Origin: Marisa cornuarietis
Taxonomy: Eukaryota > Mollusca > Gastropoda > Architaenioglossa > Ampullariidae
DNA length: 64,000 nt
Assembly (NCBI GenBank): GCA_004794655.1
Contig: SMMW01000540.1
Location: forward strand, 124,001-188,000
Direction: 5' to 3'
The notes under the pieces were generated by a model. That model was not told the DNA's origin and ran no database searches. It saw nothing but the letters and a program-made list of their open reading frames with translations. A program made the translations under genes and the position numbers. Shown one piece after another: positions 34,101 to 45,100 of this stretch (the first letter of the stretch is position 1; every line of letters begins with the position of its first letter).

Positions 34101-34898
34101 GTTGTATGTATAATATTCATACTGACACCATAATATCAAACCTTTGCATTTGTATCTTTGTGACAGACCCTGCAGGTACCATGCATGCTGTGGAGCCAGG
34201 CACTGGGCTAGAGAGTCACTCAGCTCTTGTTCTAGGCAGAGCCCTTCATGATTTTGTGGGAGAGACTGACAATGAGCTGACATTCCAGGTAATTTGATGG
34301 ACATCCAGCTTTTTTCCTCTGCCCCCTCCAGCATATTTCTCCCACCCACCTTCCTCCCTACAACCTTTTGTTTTTTTTCAGAAGGGGAGAGGCTGCAGTA
34401 CAAAGTAAACTGATGATAGATTGGAGTTTTGTGTTAATGTGAAATCCATTTCACTTGAGCAGTACAAATATTACTTTTTTAATCGAGTCCAAAGTCACAG
34501 GCCCCTTGTGGATTAGCCATCAGAAGAGTAACATCCTTAAAAAACAAAAAAATAACAAAAACAAAAGGAAACATCAGCATGGCTTTGTTTAGTTACAGAC
34601 AGGAGCTGGATGGCAGTTGGATGCTGTCAGCATTTTTACAACATCCCTGTGTGCATGTCCTTCGACATAGCTACAAATGTCTCGCTAAAAAGATGATGGC
34701 CAGCAATTTATCGTTTTTCACCTTTTGGGTTTTTTTTTGTTATTGTTTGGTATATTAAAAAACTGTGTGTCTCATCTGTTTCAGGTGGGAGATGAGATTA
34801 TTCTTGGTGCCATGCTTTCTGAGGACTCTGAGTGGCAGTGGGGAGAACTGAATGGAAAGCATGGGATTTTCCCGGCTTCTTTTGTAGAAATGTTGTAG
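19028..34898 (+). CDS. SH3D19: SH3D19-like adaptor, 15 coding exons, five SH3 domains
   Basis: SH3D19 (EBP/EVE-1) proteins are cytoplasmic adaptors that bind ADAM metalloproteases and endocytic partners. Exons: 19028-19127, 21009-21122, 21399-21543, 22075-22217, 22767-23147, 27130-29106, 29701-29824, 30054-30115, 31814-31938, 32209-32331, 32624-32974, 33282-33467, 33770-33944, 34167-34288, 34785-34898. The lengths sum to 4242 nt, giving 1413 residues and a stop, with all phases consistent. The first ~1,030 residues are disordered and rich in PxxP and RP motifs (PSRPVPTRPAPPPPP, repeated PTILRP). Five SH3 domains follow (about 1038-1094, 1127-1180, 1198-1250, 1280-1334, 1360-1412), ending four residues after the last domain core. 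Five C-terminal SH3 domains after a proline-rich part is the SH3D19 plan; the protein is longer than the human one (~790) because of exon 6. A different multi-SH3 adaptor is less likely. Confidence 0.9.
19540..20680 (-). mobile_element. Non-LTR retrotransposon fragment with 2A-like N-terminus fused to reverse-transcriptase tail
   Basis: This lies in intron 1 of the SH3D19-like gene, antisense. Its 5' end (20671-20538) encodes a hydrophobic stretch and then SSGDVKRNPGP, a 2A-like motif known at the N-terminus of some APE-type non-LTR elements. Directly after it, in another frame, comes the C-terminal end of a reverse transcriptase (FDSQIVPILTYGSEIWGF, RFQNVGLQTPN) and, near 19,619-19,870, a CPxC / H-x4-C-rich tail. 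The endonuclease and most of the polymerase are missing, so this is an internally deleted, dead copy. Confidence 0.8.
21602..22074 (+). other. Intron 3 of the SH3D19-like gene, nothing seen
   Basis: This part of the AT-rich intron shows no repeat ends or coding similarity. It ends in a tandem acceptor (CTAG AAG) where exon 4 may begin at 22075 or 22078. Confidence 0.5.
23470..26400. mobile_element. Decayed transposon debris with THAP (+) and SWIM (-) zinc-finger remnants
   Basis: This lies in intron 5 of the SH3D19-like gene. On the plus strand, 23,553-23,930 reads as a THAP-like domain in two frames (MVNKLCCYGTRKSDFK and GVDFIRFLQPK, then after a stop and frameshift TFTCTKHFVGAKGLTKEYP). 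On the minus strand, 26,019-25,834 has a SWIM-type finger (KCVCFHDRADGVCRHIGAAL) followed by KSVTDGWSSF. A minus-strand exon-like block sits at 26,310-26,205 and another open frame at 24,923-24,669. SWIM modules of this sort accompany YqaJ-type nucleases in invertebrate repeats. I could not find the terminal repeats. Confidence 0.5.
26565..26826 (-). repeat. tRNA-derived SINE, copy A (best preserved)
   Basis: Read on the minus strand from 26,826, it starts with a tRNA-like head: A-box GATGGCCGAGTGGTTAGAG and B-box GGTTCAATTCC. A body follows with CCCAGTCGACCCAGCTG, GGGTACCTGACTCC and AAAAGCTGGCCCC, then the 3' tail GACCTTTACCTTTAA. The head resembles a serine/leucine-type tRNA, but the acceptor stem is incomplete, so it is a SINE and not a tRNA gene. 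A CTTTGGG heptamer repeated about four times abuts its 5' end (26,821-26,848). Confidence 0.85.
27130..29106 (+). other. SH3D19: SH3D19-like exon 6, giant proline-rich exon
   Basis: This 1977-nt exon encodes 659 residues of low-complexity, disordered, proline/serine-rich sequence with many SH3-ligand-like motifs (RPRPPPPAS, PPRPDTKP, PPPRPGIAP, KPKPLLSPKP). The acceptor is clear (TTTTTCAG). The donor used here, GAAG|GTCTGT at 29107, is weak. It was chosen because it is the only nearby phase-1 GT that joins exon 7 in frame. Reading on instead adds 58 residues and stops at 29280-29282. Confidence 0.8.
30345..31606 (-). mobile_element. hAT transposon (second family), in SH3D19-like intron 8
   Basis: The element is 1262 bp with ends CAGGGGTGGGCAAAC at left and ATTTGCCCACCCCTG at right (inverted). 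It is flanked by near-identical 8-bp duplications GGTTAACT (30337-30344) and GATTAACT (31607-31614). GC-rich subterminal blocks (GAGGGCCGC / GCGGGCCGC) are also inverted. The transposase remnant is on the minus strand. The family is close to the ZBED/GTF2IRD2-type hAT group. Confidence 0.9.
30537..31240 (-). pseudogene. hAT transposase C-terminal remnant (GTF2IRD2/ZBED-like)
   Basis: An upstream frame (about 31,240-31,130) reads DLWQCELMFAIDVFEKLNQL. After a frameshift and stop, a 197-residue frame (31,130-30,537) continues with MYKEIQSFQRMLSLFSRQA and the C-terminal dimerisation region (FSIFGSSYICEQSFSCMN, SLLSDANLQSVMRVS). The N-terminal BED finger and the catalytic core are largely absent, so the gene is dead. 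Confidence 0.85.
31814..34898 (+). other. SH3D19: Five SH3 domains of the SH3D19-like protein
   Basis: Each domain shows the ALYDF-type start, the acidic ELTF/DLAF turn, the GD diverging turn, the conserved W and the G-x-FPASFV ending. Domain 1 is split by the intron 31939-32208 (AIALHDF / GIFPQNFV). Domain 2 lies inside exon 11 (RCRARFDF ... IFPASFV). Domain 3 is split 32974/33282 (TTALFDF / SFPASFV). Domain 4 lies within exon 13 (VCIALYDY). Domain 5 is split 34288/34785 (RALHDF / GIFPASFVEML-stop). The introns in domains 1, 3 and 5 fall at the same place, just before the GD turn, consistent with domain duplication. Confidence 0.92.
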
Positions 34899-35423
34899 GG
34901 AATTGGATGCATCTGTAATGTCTCCTTTTTTTTTTAAATGTATAAGCTATCACATAGTGGTGAAACAGACCATATAAATCACAAATCAGTGAAAAAATAA
35001 GCTAGACTTTGAAATATTGCCAATTCTGTGGCACACGGCCAAAAAAGAGAAGATTGTTTTGAACTGGTTTGATCATTTTGTGTGATCATTTGGGGATACT
35101 CTTGGATAATAGAGCTTCACATGTGACTACATAAAAGTGAACCAAAAGATGTTGGATTTCATGGGAGCCCACAAAGGACTAAATATTGTTCACCATTTTA
35201 TTATTGGTTGCTGTTGCTTTTTCTTAAATAATGAAATGGCAAGTGCAGTTTCATGCTTCTGGTTTACATACCTTCTTTTGGTTACTATTTATAACCAGCA
35301 TGAGAGATTGTTAACAGAATTCATAAAGAATTAGAAAATCCTCTTGGAAAAACTGTTGTTACCAAACAATAACTTGTTTAATCCTCTTCCAGTATGAAAA
35401 GAAAAGAAAAATTCAGTAATAAA
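34899..35423 (+). other. Likely 3' UTR of the SH3D19-like gene
   Basis: This follows the TAG at 34896-34898. The first AATAAA is at 35418-35423 (GTAATAAATCAG). Later AATAAA motifs (near 36,173 and 37,065) would give longer UTRs. No cDNA is available, so the end is a guess. Confidence 0.4.
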
Positions 35424-35668
35424 TCAGCACTTAACTACAGCTTACAGATTATTGACCTTGAACTAGTTCCCTTACATCATATAGGTTAAGCCGAACCCAG
35501 TAAAGTTGCTGAACTAGTTGAAAATAAGGCCACTTACAATGGGCTTATTTTTACAAGATTAATTTGTGATATATATATATGTATAAAATGTATATTTTTA
35601 CTGCTTTCTTATGTTCAGCTGTAAAAAAAAAATAATGTCTTCCAAATATCTTGCTTAATGTAATAAGT

Positions 35669-35916
35669 CAGTGGTGCCTAACCATTTCTCCACCGAGGGC
35701 CACATTCGACATCATATAAAATCTCGTGTGCCAGAAAATGGCATTTTGCCAGAATCATGCCGATGTTAAAAATTAAATTATGCAGCAATATACCAAAAAT
35801 AGTATGTACGTCAAGGAAAAGGTGATGCCACCCCGTGTCCGGTTAAAATGAGCGGGTTGCATAAAGCACTTTCGCAAGCCAGATGTGGCCTGCGGGCCGT
35901 AGATTGGGCACACCTG
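35669..35916. mobile_element. Short hAT-like MITE (248 bp)
   Basis: The ends are CAGTGGTGCCTAACC at left and, reverse-complemented, CAGGTGTGCCCAATC at right. They are flanked by near-identical 8-bp duplications TAATAAGT (35661-35668) and TATTAAGT (35917-35924). Inside, GAGGGCCAC and GCGGGCCGT are subterminal inverted blocks like those of the hAT at 30,345. No coding capacity. It lies in the 3' flank or a long 3' UTR of the SH3D19-like gene. Confidence 0.8.
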
Positions 35917-37582
35917 TATTAAGTATTCCACTCTCTTTCCATCAGAGGAAGAGTAGTTTATAGTCTACACATTCAAGTCTTCTACACAGTCATGTTGACT
36001 TCATTCTTATTCACATGCTTTTGGGACAGTTATATGTAACACTAGTCAGGGCGTCCAGCTTTGCACATGTTGATTACTGCTGCTAACTTTTTCAACTGTG
36101 ATTTTTTTTCAACTTTTCATCTGTGTCTTCATTTGAGCCAAATTTATTCATGCACAGCATCAGTAGAGTCAAATAATAAAACACTTATATTCTTTATGTT
36201 CCTGCTCTTATTTGACAGGTTAACAGTTCATGTGCAGCAATGGGGGCATGATATTTCAAGTGAAAGAGCTAAAGATTGCTGTGGTACCTTCTCAGTTCTG
36301 CCATACAACTCTTTTGCTCACACCCCTTTCCTCCCTCTGCCTTCTTCTCTGTCATCAGTACTGCCTAAAATTATGATGGCCATTTTTTGCAAAGTATAAA
36401 GATGTCACAGTTTCTTCTGTGTACTATTTTATCATTTGGAGCTTCTGGTAACATCATAGAATTGAGAAAATAACATAAAAATTCTCTGAAGCAATATACA
36501 TCTACCAAACAGATCCTACAAGTGAACCATAATTGAAAGGGATAATCCTGCCAGATTTAATGAAAATTTGATAAACAGTGTGGCTTTGAATCCGTTTCAA
36601 CTGTCACCATACATGCAAACATGGCAACACTTCGCTTTATTTTAAAGAAGGGAATACTATCCTTGAGTTCTGACAGGTTATATTTATATATGATAAACAT
36701 CTTCCAGTAAAATATATGTCCCCTGATATCAGTGTGAGCGTTTGCTATGACTATATTGCTTCAGCAATGTTATTCAGCACTGTTTTTCTGGGACAGCACC
36801 TGGTATTTATCCTTTGTTTTGACATAGAAAAATGGCTTTATGTATGATGCTTAAAACCCATTTGCTGCTCTGACCATTGTGTGACATCCTGTTAGTTTAT
36901 TTCATTTTTATGAAATATAAATGACAAAAAGACTAGAGCAAAACTTAAGTGGCATGTCATGAAGACTGCTCATGATGCTTCCTGATGAACCAATTTTGTT
37001 TGTGCAGTGCAATAATGTTTGACATGATAAAATGGCATTTTTACAGCCAATGTCATCACTTTCTTAATAAATAAGAACTTTGATTAATGAAGCCCTTATT
37101 GGCATAAGCAACATTAACTTAGATGAAGACTTACATGAGTTTTTTTATATAATCTTTTATCTGTTGGGTTTTTGTTTGTTTGGTTGGGTTTTTTTACCTA
37201 CTGAATAATAGCAAAAGGCATCCATGCAGAATGGTTTTATTTATATTTGTGTAGTAAAATCCAAGTGCAACAAACCAAATTTACATTTCAATTTTCAAGA
37301 AAAATTAGAAGAGGGGTACTAATAATAAAACTGGTGGAAACTTAATTACAGCCTCTTTGCATGAGATAACGCACAAGTATTTTCTGCAATTGTTTGGAAT
37401 ATCTCTTATGGCCATTTATTAACTTTCTTTACAGCATTAGTTTCTGATTTAGACTTTGTCCATTCTTACATGATGTAGCCTACACAAAAATATTTACTAT
37501 ATTTGAATTAGTTTCTTGCTTTCACTTTGCGTTTTGCAAACATTAAACAATGGTTTTTTATATATTTGTTTAGAAAATACTT

Positions 37583-37862
37583 CAGGGGGTGAGGAAGCAG
37601 TTATCCTAGTGGTTAGAGCACCATCATCTGAGACTTGAGGTGCACACTACCTGGTTCAGTACCCATGTTATGCAGCATACTTCCTCTGTTTGACCTAACT
37701 TTGAATAAAAACCCTGACCCATAGAGGGCGTAGAAAAATAGCAAAAGAGAACAGGTGGGCATTGTTTTCACAACAAAGAAAAAGCTGACCCAAGAAAAGT
37801 CCTGTTTCTAGCCCCTCATTCCCTAACATTCTATGGGTTATGTGACTATTCTTTTACCTTTC
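37583..37862 (+). repeat. tRNA-derived SINE, copy C
   Basis: The tRNA-like head has A-box TATCCTAGTGGTTAGAGCA and B-box GGTTCAGTACCC. The body shares AAAGCTGACCC and a terminal CTTTTACCTTTC with copies A and B. It is more diverged than copy A and is not a functional tRNA. Confidence 0.75.
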
Positions 37863-38416
37863 ATTTGCTGGTAGAATCTCCCGTGTATACCAATCTGCAC
37901 ATCGTGTGCTGAAACACTTATGTATGTTAGTCAGCAAGACAGACATACAGTGTATTACACATGACATTCATGAATTAAAATCCTTGAAAACCATAGGCTT
38001 TAGTAATAAATGCTGAACAGAATATGTTTTAAATCATCCTATTACTGTGCAAATTTAATGCATGTCAAAGTGATGGGCTTCACCTCCTGTGATTAAAATT
38101 TCAGACGTGATTATTTGAAACATATTTAAATTTTCAAAATCTAGTTCATTTTTGAGTAAGGTTGGTGTGAAAGTGTTCAGTAGTGAATTCTTTAAATGTG
38201 GGAAAGAGACTGTTATTGCTTTCAATTGTTACTGGCTGATTTTAAGATGTTTCTGTTTTCAGTTGTTGCATTCGCTTTTGAAAATGTTTTTAAATAGTGC
38301 CTTCATATGTATTGCTTCCAGCACACAAGTGAGTGTGTAAATGAACAAAATGACAGTGTGACAAGTCCTTTCAAGGACTGGCAGAGCAAGCAGTGTACAT
38401 GTAAAAGAACATGCAA

Positions 38417-38421
<5 letters not shown>

Positions 38422-38451
<30 letters not shown>
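38422..38451. repeat. (TG)15 microsatellite
   Basis: Fifteen uninterrupted TG units are visible. It gives rise to spurious Cys/Val and Thr/His open frames on the two strands. Confidence 0.95.
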
Positions 38452-38452
<1 letters not shown>

Positions 38453-39076
38453 ACACTTGTCTGTAAGAGGGAGAGAGAACTTAGCTTGATTTATTCAGCT
38501 ATTTACATTGATCACCCATTAAAAGTATAAATGAAATTCATAAATCACATCTTCAGTGCTGTTATGGTGTATATATGACAAATGTTTCCAAAATATACCA
38601 TTGTTTCTTGTCTAAATTATCACAATCTCTCAGAGAGAGCGGGACTGAACATATTTTAAGTCTTTCAGTCTTGTTATCACTAATTATCCAAAAAGAATCT
38701 CATCAAAACTGCAAACAAGTGCAAACTAGTAAAGAGATTTGACAAAGAAAGCTTCATTTTTCTTAAAACAAAGTCATGCTTTTGTCTTAAAAATATTGCA
38801 ATATCTCCAGAAACATCACTAAAACCCATTTAAGATATATATGTAGAAGCCCCGTTTTTACTCTGGCAAGCTTAAAGCAGGCTAATGAAATTAGTACGTG
38901 TAGATGATAGGATCCCACATCACTGACCTTCAGATCAGGGCAAAAGTACTAATGGACAGCTAATTTTTTTGAATAAATTCTACTAATGCAGTTCATTTGT
39001 TCAGTGTTTATGACAACCAAGTCTGAGAAAAAGTGAGTTATCACAGTGTCATCACTAAAGGTAGCTGTCTGATATT

Positions 39077-39110
39077 TCACCAGTCATCAGCGTCTTCAAT
39101 ATCATGGTCA
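39077..39110 (-). other. OFD1: OFD1 last coding exon, acidic DDW terminus
   Basis: The exon is 34 coding nt after a TTGATTGCAG acceptor and reads SDHDIEDADDW-stop, mirroring the acidic, tryptophan-ended terminus of vertebrate OFD1. It is too short to be found as an ORF. Confidence 0.88.
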
Positions 39111-42100
39111 CTGCAATCAATAAAGAAATTTGGTTAAAGGTTGACCTAAGTCAAAAATGAAATTAAGCCAAAAGTTAACAGAATATAGCACTGTTAATAG
39201 TTTTTTAACAACTATGTGAATTTTTAATTATTTTTCAGACACATGGATTGATTTAAATTTTAACTGGTAAAGGTGAGACAATGCTATGAGGTGTTGCCTA
39301 CTTAGCCCATGGGGTCTTCTATACAAAACCCAGATGGGAACTGGGATGTTTAAAAGCTTATATCCTGCAAGTGGGGAAGTTTTTTTCAGCCATGTTTCAA
39401 TACTATATCATGCTAAAGACCATAAATGTAGGAAAGAGTCAATCAGCTTGCTGGAAAAGAGGCAGCATCACCCATCTGATGCTTCACCAAAATTGTTTTC
39501 AAAGTAATAGCGATGTAAAATTCAAAATAAAACAGCATAAAGTAGAAAGAAAGGCTAGTGTGTAACCTTTTTAAATCATCCACTACTGATATCTCCTCTG
39601 ATAGTGATGGAATCCTTTCCTGCAAACAATAAACTGTATTAGAAACAGCAAGCCTTGCCTGTCACATGGTGAAAGTTAACCAATGGGCCTATAATTAAAT
39701 AAACTCTTAGTTAAAAACAAAATAAAATAATTTTTCCCCCCAGAAATCTAACTTATTCATGAAAAACTGATAAAACAATTCAACTTTATTACAAGTGCTC
39801 ATGTGCTAGCAATATATAGCTAAGTAAATACATATACTTGTTGACTATAGTGAATAAAGTTCCTACCACATTCATCTATATACATACATATACACACAGA
39901 GCAGCAGTTGGTACTGCGTTAGGTCACCTCAGGTTATCACATCATGGCCAGTAGAACTAATCAAGTGTATGGCATGTGGAGTGAATGAGTTGCAATGACA
40001 ATTTGTTCTGCATACAGGAGACATGTATTTGCAGCCACTGAGAACTCCCTTGCCAACATGTGATCATGAATAGTAGGGATACGGGATGCCTTGTGGGGGC
40101 CTTGGCACTGGCACGTTGGTAGATACACGCAAGCATGAAGAACAGCTGAGGGAATTCCCTAGGCAGGTAGTAAGGGTGAAGGGGAAAGGACAGCAGTTCA
40201 AGATTGGTTTACACTGTCTCTCTTTTCAGTTTCCCTACATTTTCACACTTGTCAATACTGGAGATAGGATTCCTTAAGGAATAACCTTTGGAAAATAACA
40301 CTACCTGTCCAGAAAAATATTCACAAAAACTAAAATTTTAAACACTTAAAAAATGGACTGACATTATTTTCTGGTTTCAAAGATATCTAAATCACTAACA
40401 TTTACTACACAAGGTGTACTGTGGCATACACTTGATTTGAACTGACCTCTTGTTCTTTTTCTTTCATAGCCTTGACCTTGGCCATGTACTGCAACATGAC
40501 TGGGTCAATTCCAGCATTATCACTCTCACCTCCAGCATTTTTCTTGCCCTCTTCCTCACTCTGAATAAGTACACACATTTCTGTCAACTTAATCTGTAAT
40601 GACTTCATCATCACATCTTAAGTACTCTAAAAGAGCTCAATTTATTGACTCTCTCTAGCTGAAGAAGCAAGATAAGTGTGACAATGCAAAGCTTATTCCC
40701 TTCATGAAAATTTTGATATTTTTGCATGCAGACTAGACTAAAGCATATAATCAGCTTTTTTCTTAGACGCATTAAAGAGAATATAGAAATAAACTGGAGA
40801 AAAAATTTCAGGTTCAATAAAATATTTCTATTTTTACAAATTTGAACACATGTCAGCACCAACCTTGTGGTGTTGCTCAAATTTTCTATATTCACTTCAA
40901 CCGGGCACAAGTCAGACTTTTTTGCACACGCTCTTGCAAGCTAACCACTCAGATCTGTGGAGTAACTTACATTTTGCTCTCCTATCTTCTCTTCTTTCAC
41001 TTCCTCTCTCTTCTGTTCCTCATCTCCCATGTTCTTTTCAATGGTATTTTTCTCTTCTCTTTTAATATCTTTACCTATTCAAAAAAAGGGCAAATAGGTC
41101 AACCAGTGGTTACAGTGACAAGTAAAATACGCTATGGATACTTCCAACATGAAATCATTAATTATGAACAACACTAAATAGATACTGATGCAGATTTCAA
41201 AACAATTATATCCAAGAAAGCAACCATAAAATTTCATGATATCACTATTCTGTTGAGCTCAATAAGAAAAAAATAAGAAAAAAAACAAAAACGTCGGAGG
41301 CAAGGGAAATAACCCTAACTCATAACCTGTTTCCAAAATTGCAGAATTACGAATGTCTAACAAAGCACACAGACAAAGCAATGGAATATCACATAGCTCA
41401 AGAGCAGATAGCAAAGCATGTGGTGAACATTCACTGAAAAAACTGATGCTGGCTTTGCTGTCACCTTCACAGCTGTCCGAGAGCTGTATCTCACCTCATC
41501 ATAGGAATGCCTTGCATGTCAGGAGCTAGTTCACTGTCATAGAGTCAACTTTTGATGATTACAAAATAATGTAGCCTATTGTCTCCTATGGTCATGTCAT
41601 CTAATGAGGTCAAAGAAGGAAATCACTAAAATCACATTATAAATGCTTTGCTAACATAAAACATTAACTGTCCAAACATCATATTCAACCTATCAAAGAA
41701 CTTACTAGGGAATAAGATGAAGATGTGCTGTTATATGGTACTATTACTGATGTAGTTAAGGGTCAACACTTTAAGCTATGGGGAGGACACTCACCTCTCC
41801 AGGCATCATCAAGAGAAGTCGGTGTCTGTTTCCAGGCATCGTCAAGAGAAGACGGTGTCTGTTTCCAGGCATTGTCGAGAGAGATTTGATGCAAAACAGT
41901 TGATGGTACTGCCACTGAAGATGCTGCTGTCTTTCGGGGTGTTCCCCTCAATGCATCATCTGCAAATGATACATTTCTTATATTATGGCTTTTCTTACAT
42001 ATAAGATACATACATCGTAGGAACTGGTGAGACAAATCATTATGCAAGTCAAAAGATTAATAATTCACATCACATTTAGAATTTTAATGTAGAATTCAAT

Positions 42101-45100
42101 ATAAACAGAGCTTCCATGAAGGGAAATTTGCTTTGTGCTTCTCTCTCACACTTTTAGATGGGTGATGAAACTCCCTGCGTCATATCCTCTTAATGGCTGA
42201 AACACAGTACATGTCTGTAGACACATTTGAAAATATTGCTGAATTGGGTTATCAATACCTGATTCTGAACTGGCAACATACAACATGCTTGGTGATCCAG
42301 GCCTGGCTTCCAAGTCATCAACTGTAATGGGGCGGGACTTTACATGCCGTGACTCAAGGCTTCTGAAATTAAATTGCTACTTTCTGACAAGAATATGCTT
42401 TAAAAATTTCATTTCTGTCACTTAATGTTTATGACAGAAAATACACACAGAAAAATGGTCATGTCACAGACAGATGTTACAAAGCATACAGTGCTACAGA
42501 AGAGAGATCTGAAGCAATTAACAAAGAATATTAGAGTTCATCACAAAATGGAGAGGAAGAGGCTGTATGGTGTCCTGCTATGCACAACTCACATCTCCTT
42601 TTTCTCTATTTCTTCATCTGACATGTTGGAAAGGTCAAAATGGGGGACAGTTCTTTTTGCATCATCTCCTTTACTGCCACTGAATTCATTAAAGCTGTCT
42701 GCAACAATGCATAACACTTTGGAGAAATATCTTCAAAGAAACAATTCCTAAACATTTCTTTTTTTTTCATCCATATATATTTGTCCATTTATTTAAAGTG
42801 GCATCTAGCAGTTTCTATACATATCAACAAGATCCACTACTGCATTCTTTACAAGTTTATCAAAAAGTAGGAATTATCTGTTTACCATCATGATGATGCA
42901 GAGGTCTACTCCTATAAGGTGTGGATGACTTCGGATGATCATGGGGAATAGGACTTGGACATGGTGATTTTGTGGCCACTTTGTCATTGTCTGAAAAAGT
43001 ACATTTACAGATGTAATGTTGGAAGCCACACGTTAAAATAAAAAAAAATTCTGGATAGAAAAATTTTAATATTTTGACCAAATTTAAACTGACAGAGTTT
43101 TCTGAATGAGAACTGATCACATACACTTGGAATATAAAACTGAGATAATATTTGACACATATTTCATTCTTCAATTCCTACACAAATTCTACTTCCCTAA
43201 AAATGATTTTGAAAGAGATAAAAAGTAAATGAAAACCGAATAAAATCTCCAGTTAGCACTTTAACTGGGGTATCCACCTGTCTGCACAATTGTGCCCTGT
43301 GGGCCAGCATTAGTCTTGGCATCTGATGTAGAGGCAGATGGTAGATTAAAGGGCAATGCACTGACATTGGTCATGTGGCAGTGAAAGTCTTGGTATGCTC
43401 GCTCCAAATTCTAATGAAAACAATTCGCAAAGAAAACACAATGTCCAAAGATGAAAACACGAATAATAATCAGTCATGACTACAACAATGACTTCAGAAT
43501 GAATACCTTAAGATCAGATCAATCAAAAAACCCTTGTTCAACAATGGAAAATACATGCCCACGCTTACATGTGCACACACACATACACACATGAATACCT
43601 GTGCCTCCTTCTCTAGCCCTTGGAGCCTATATCTTGCCTCAGCCAAAACATCAGCAGATGCTGTAGACGAACAATCATCTGAGAATTCTGACAGATGTCT
43701 GTGTCGGAAACTTGGAATTAGGTCAAGATCAGAATCAACCTGATTGTAAACATCTTTGTCCCCTAAGTAAGTTATAGGCCCAAGCTGTCCACGAGGATCA
43801 AGGTTTGGGGTAACTGATCTTGCAGATGGATGTGGAACCTGATCATTAGAAGTTTCAGCAGCTGGATGATGAGACGCATTCACCCGCGACCTGGAACTAC
43901 CTGGTGCCAAGGGCAACTCCCTGCATGACAGTCATGGATGCTTACATAAAAATAGTGTATATATATATATATATACATAGAGATATATATTATTTAAAAT
44001 AACCTATAGCTTATTGCTAGCTGAAAGGTATCATCATCTTTAAAACTTAAAAAGGCTTCATACTCTGTAAAAAGCTTCTCAAGAATCAATCTCCAAAATA
44101 TACTTCAAAACATCTTAAAGCCTGTGCTATACATTTAAGTCATGATTAATTTTCTTTGCAAGGAACTGTCAATTACCAAATGCAGAATAAATAAATAAAC
44201 AACCATTATGGTACAGTGCTATACCCCATCCATAGCCAAACTCACATTAATAAATAAAATGGTAGAAACAAAATGTAAATAACACCTTAAAGTGCTTAAT
44301 CTCTGGCTTAAACTTTAAAAGATTTAGGCTTGGAATCCTACTACACTGGATGAAAATGCACTCACTGGTTTTCCAGACCTTCTTTTGGTTTTCCATACAC
44401 TTCCTGGTGGAGTGCTGAATAACAAACAATGACACCACAAACTTTTAGGACAAAGATTGTTTTCAAAAATCATTATCAAAGCCAATCTGCCTTTTGTAAA
44501 AGTCATCACATTATAAAGCAAACACATTTGTAGAAATTTTTATCAGACACATGCAGACAAAACAAATTCAAACCACCACACCTGTCTGGGTAAATAGCAG
44601 CTGCTTCCTAAGGTCCACAACTTCCCTGTTCATCTCCTTCATCTGCAGCATCTGCTCCTCTAGTCTCTGCACTAGTTCTCTGTTACGGTCGAGCTACAAG
44701 TAAAATATTTGACAACACTGAAAGAGGCAATGGACAACAGCACAATGTTATGGTCTAACAAGTTTATAAGACTTTTAATGTGATGTAAAAACAAATCTAC
44801 ATGATTTCCAGTATCTCTTCTAACTTTTATTAGCTTAATGCACAGTGATTTTTTGTGTTAATTATTCCTAGAAAAATAAATGTAATGGGCACAGGGTGCA
44901 GCTGTACATGGTGTTTCAACAAATTTAAATCAAAAAGAAATATAATTCAGCCTTTTACATGAAGCCTTTTCCCACAATCAATGCATGTAAGAAGGGCAAT
45001 TTCTTTCATCTAAAACAAAACTGTTGATGTTAAAAAATCCTTCATTCACAACAAATAAATGCCTATATATATTATCAAAACAAAATCCCAAGGTTCATGA

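Larger units (their letters stand above)
35925..39076. other. Convergent intergenic region between the SH3D19-like gene and OFD1
   Basis: About 3.1 kb of AT-rich sequence with one SINE (about 37,583-37,862) and a (TG)15 run (38,422-38,451). A minus-strand poly(A) signal (AATAAA, plus-strand TTTATT at 38,490-38,495) could end the OFD1 transcript, giving a 3' UTR of about 590 nt. No host coding exon is seen. Confidence 0.5.
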
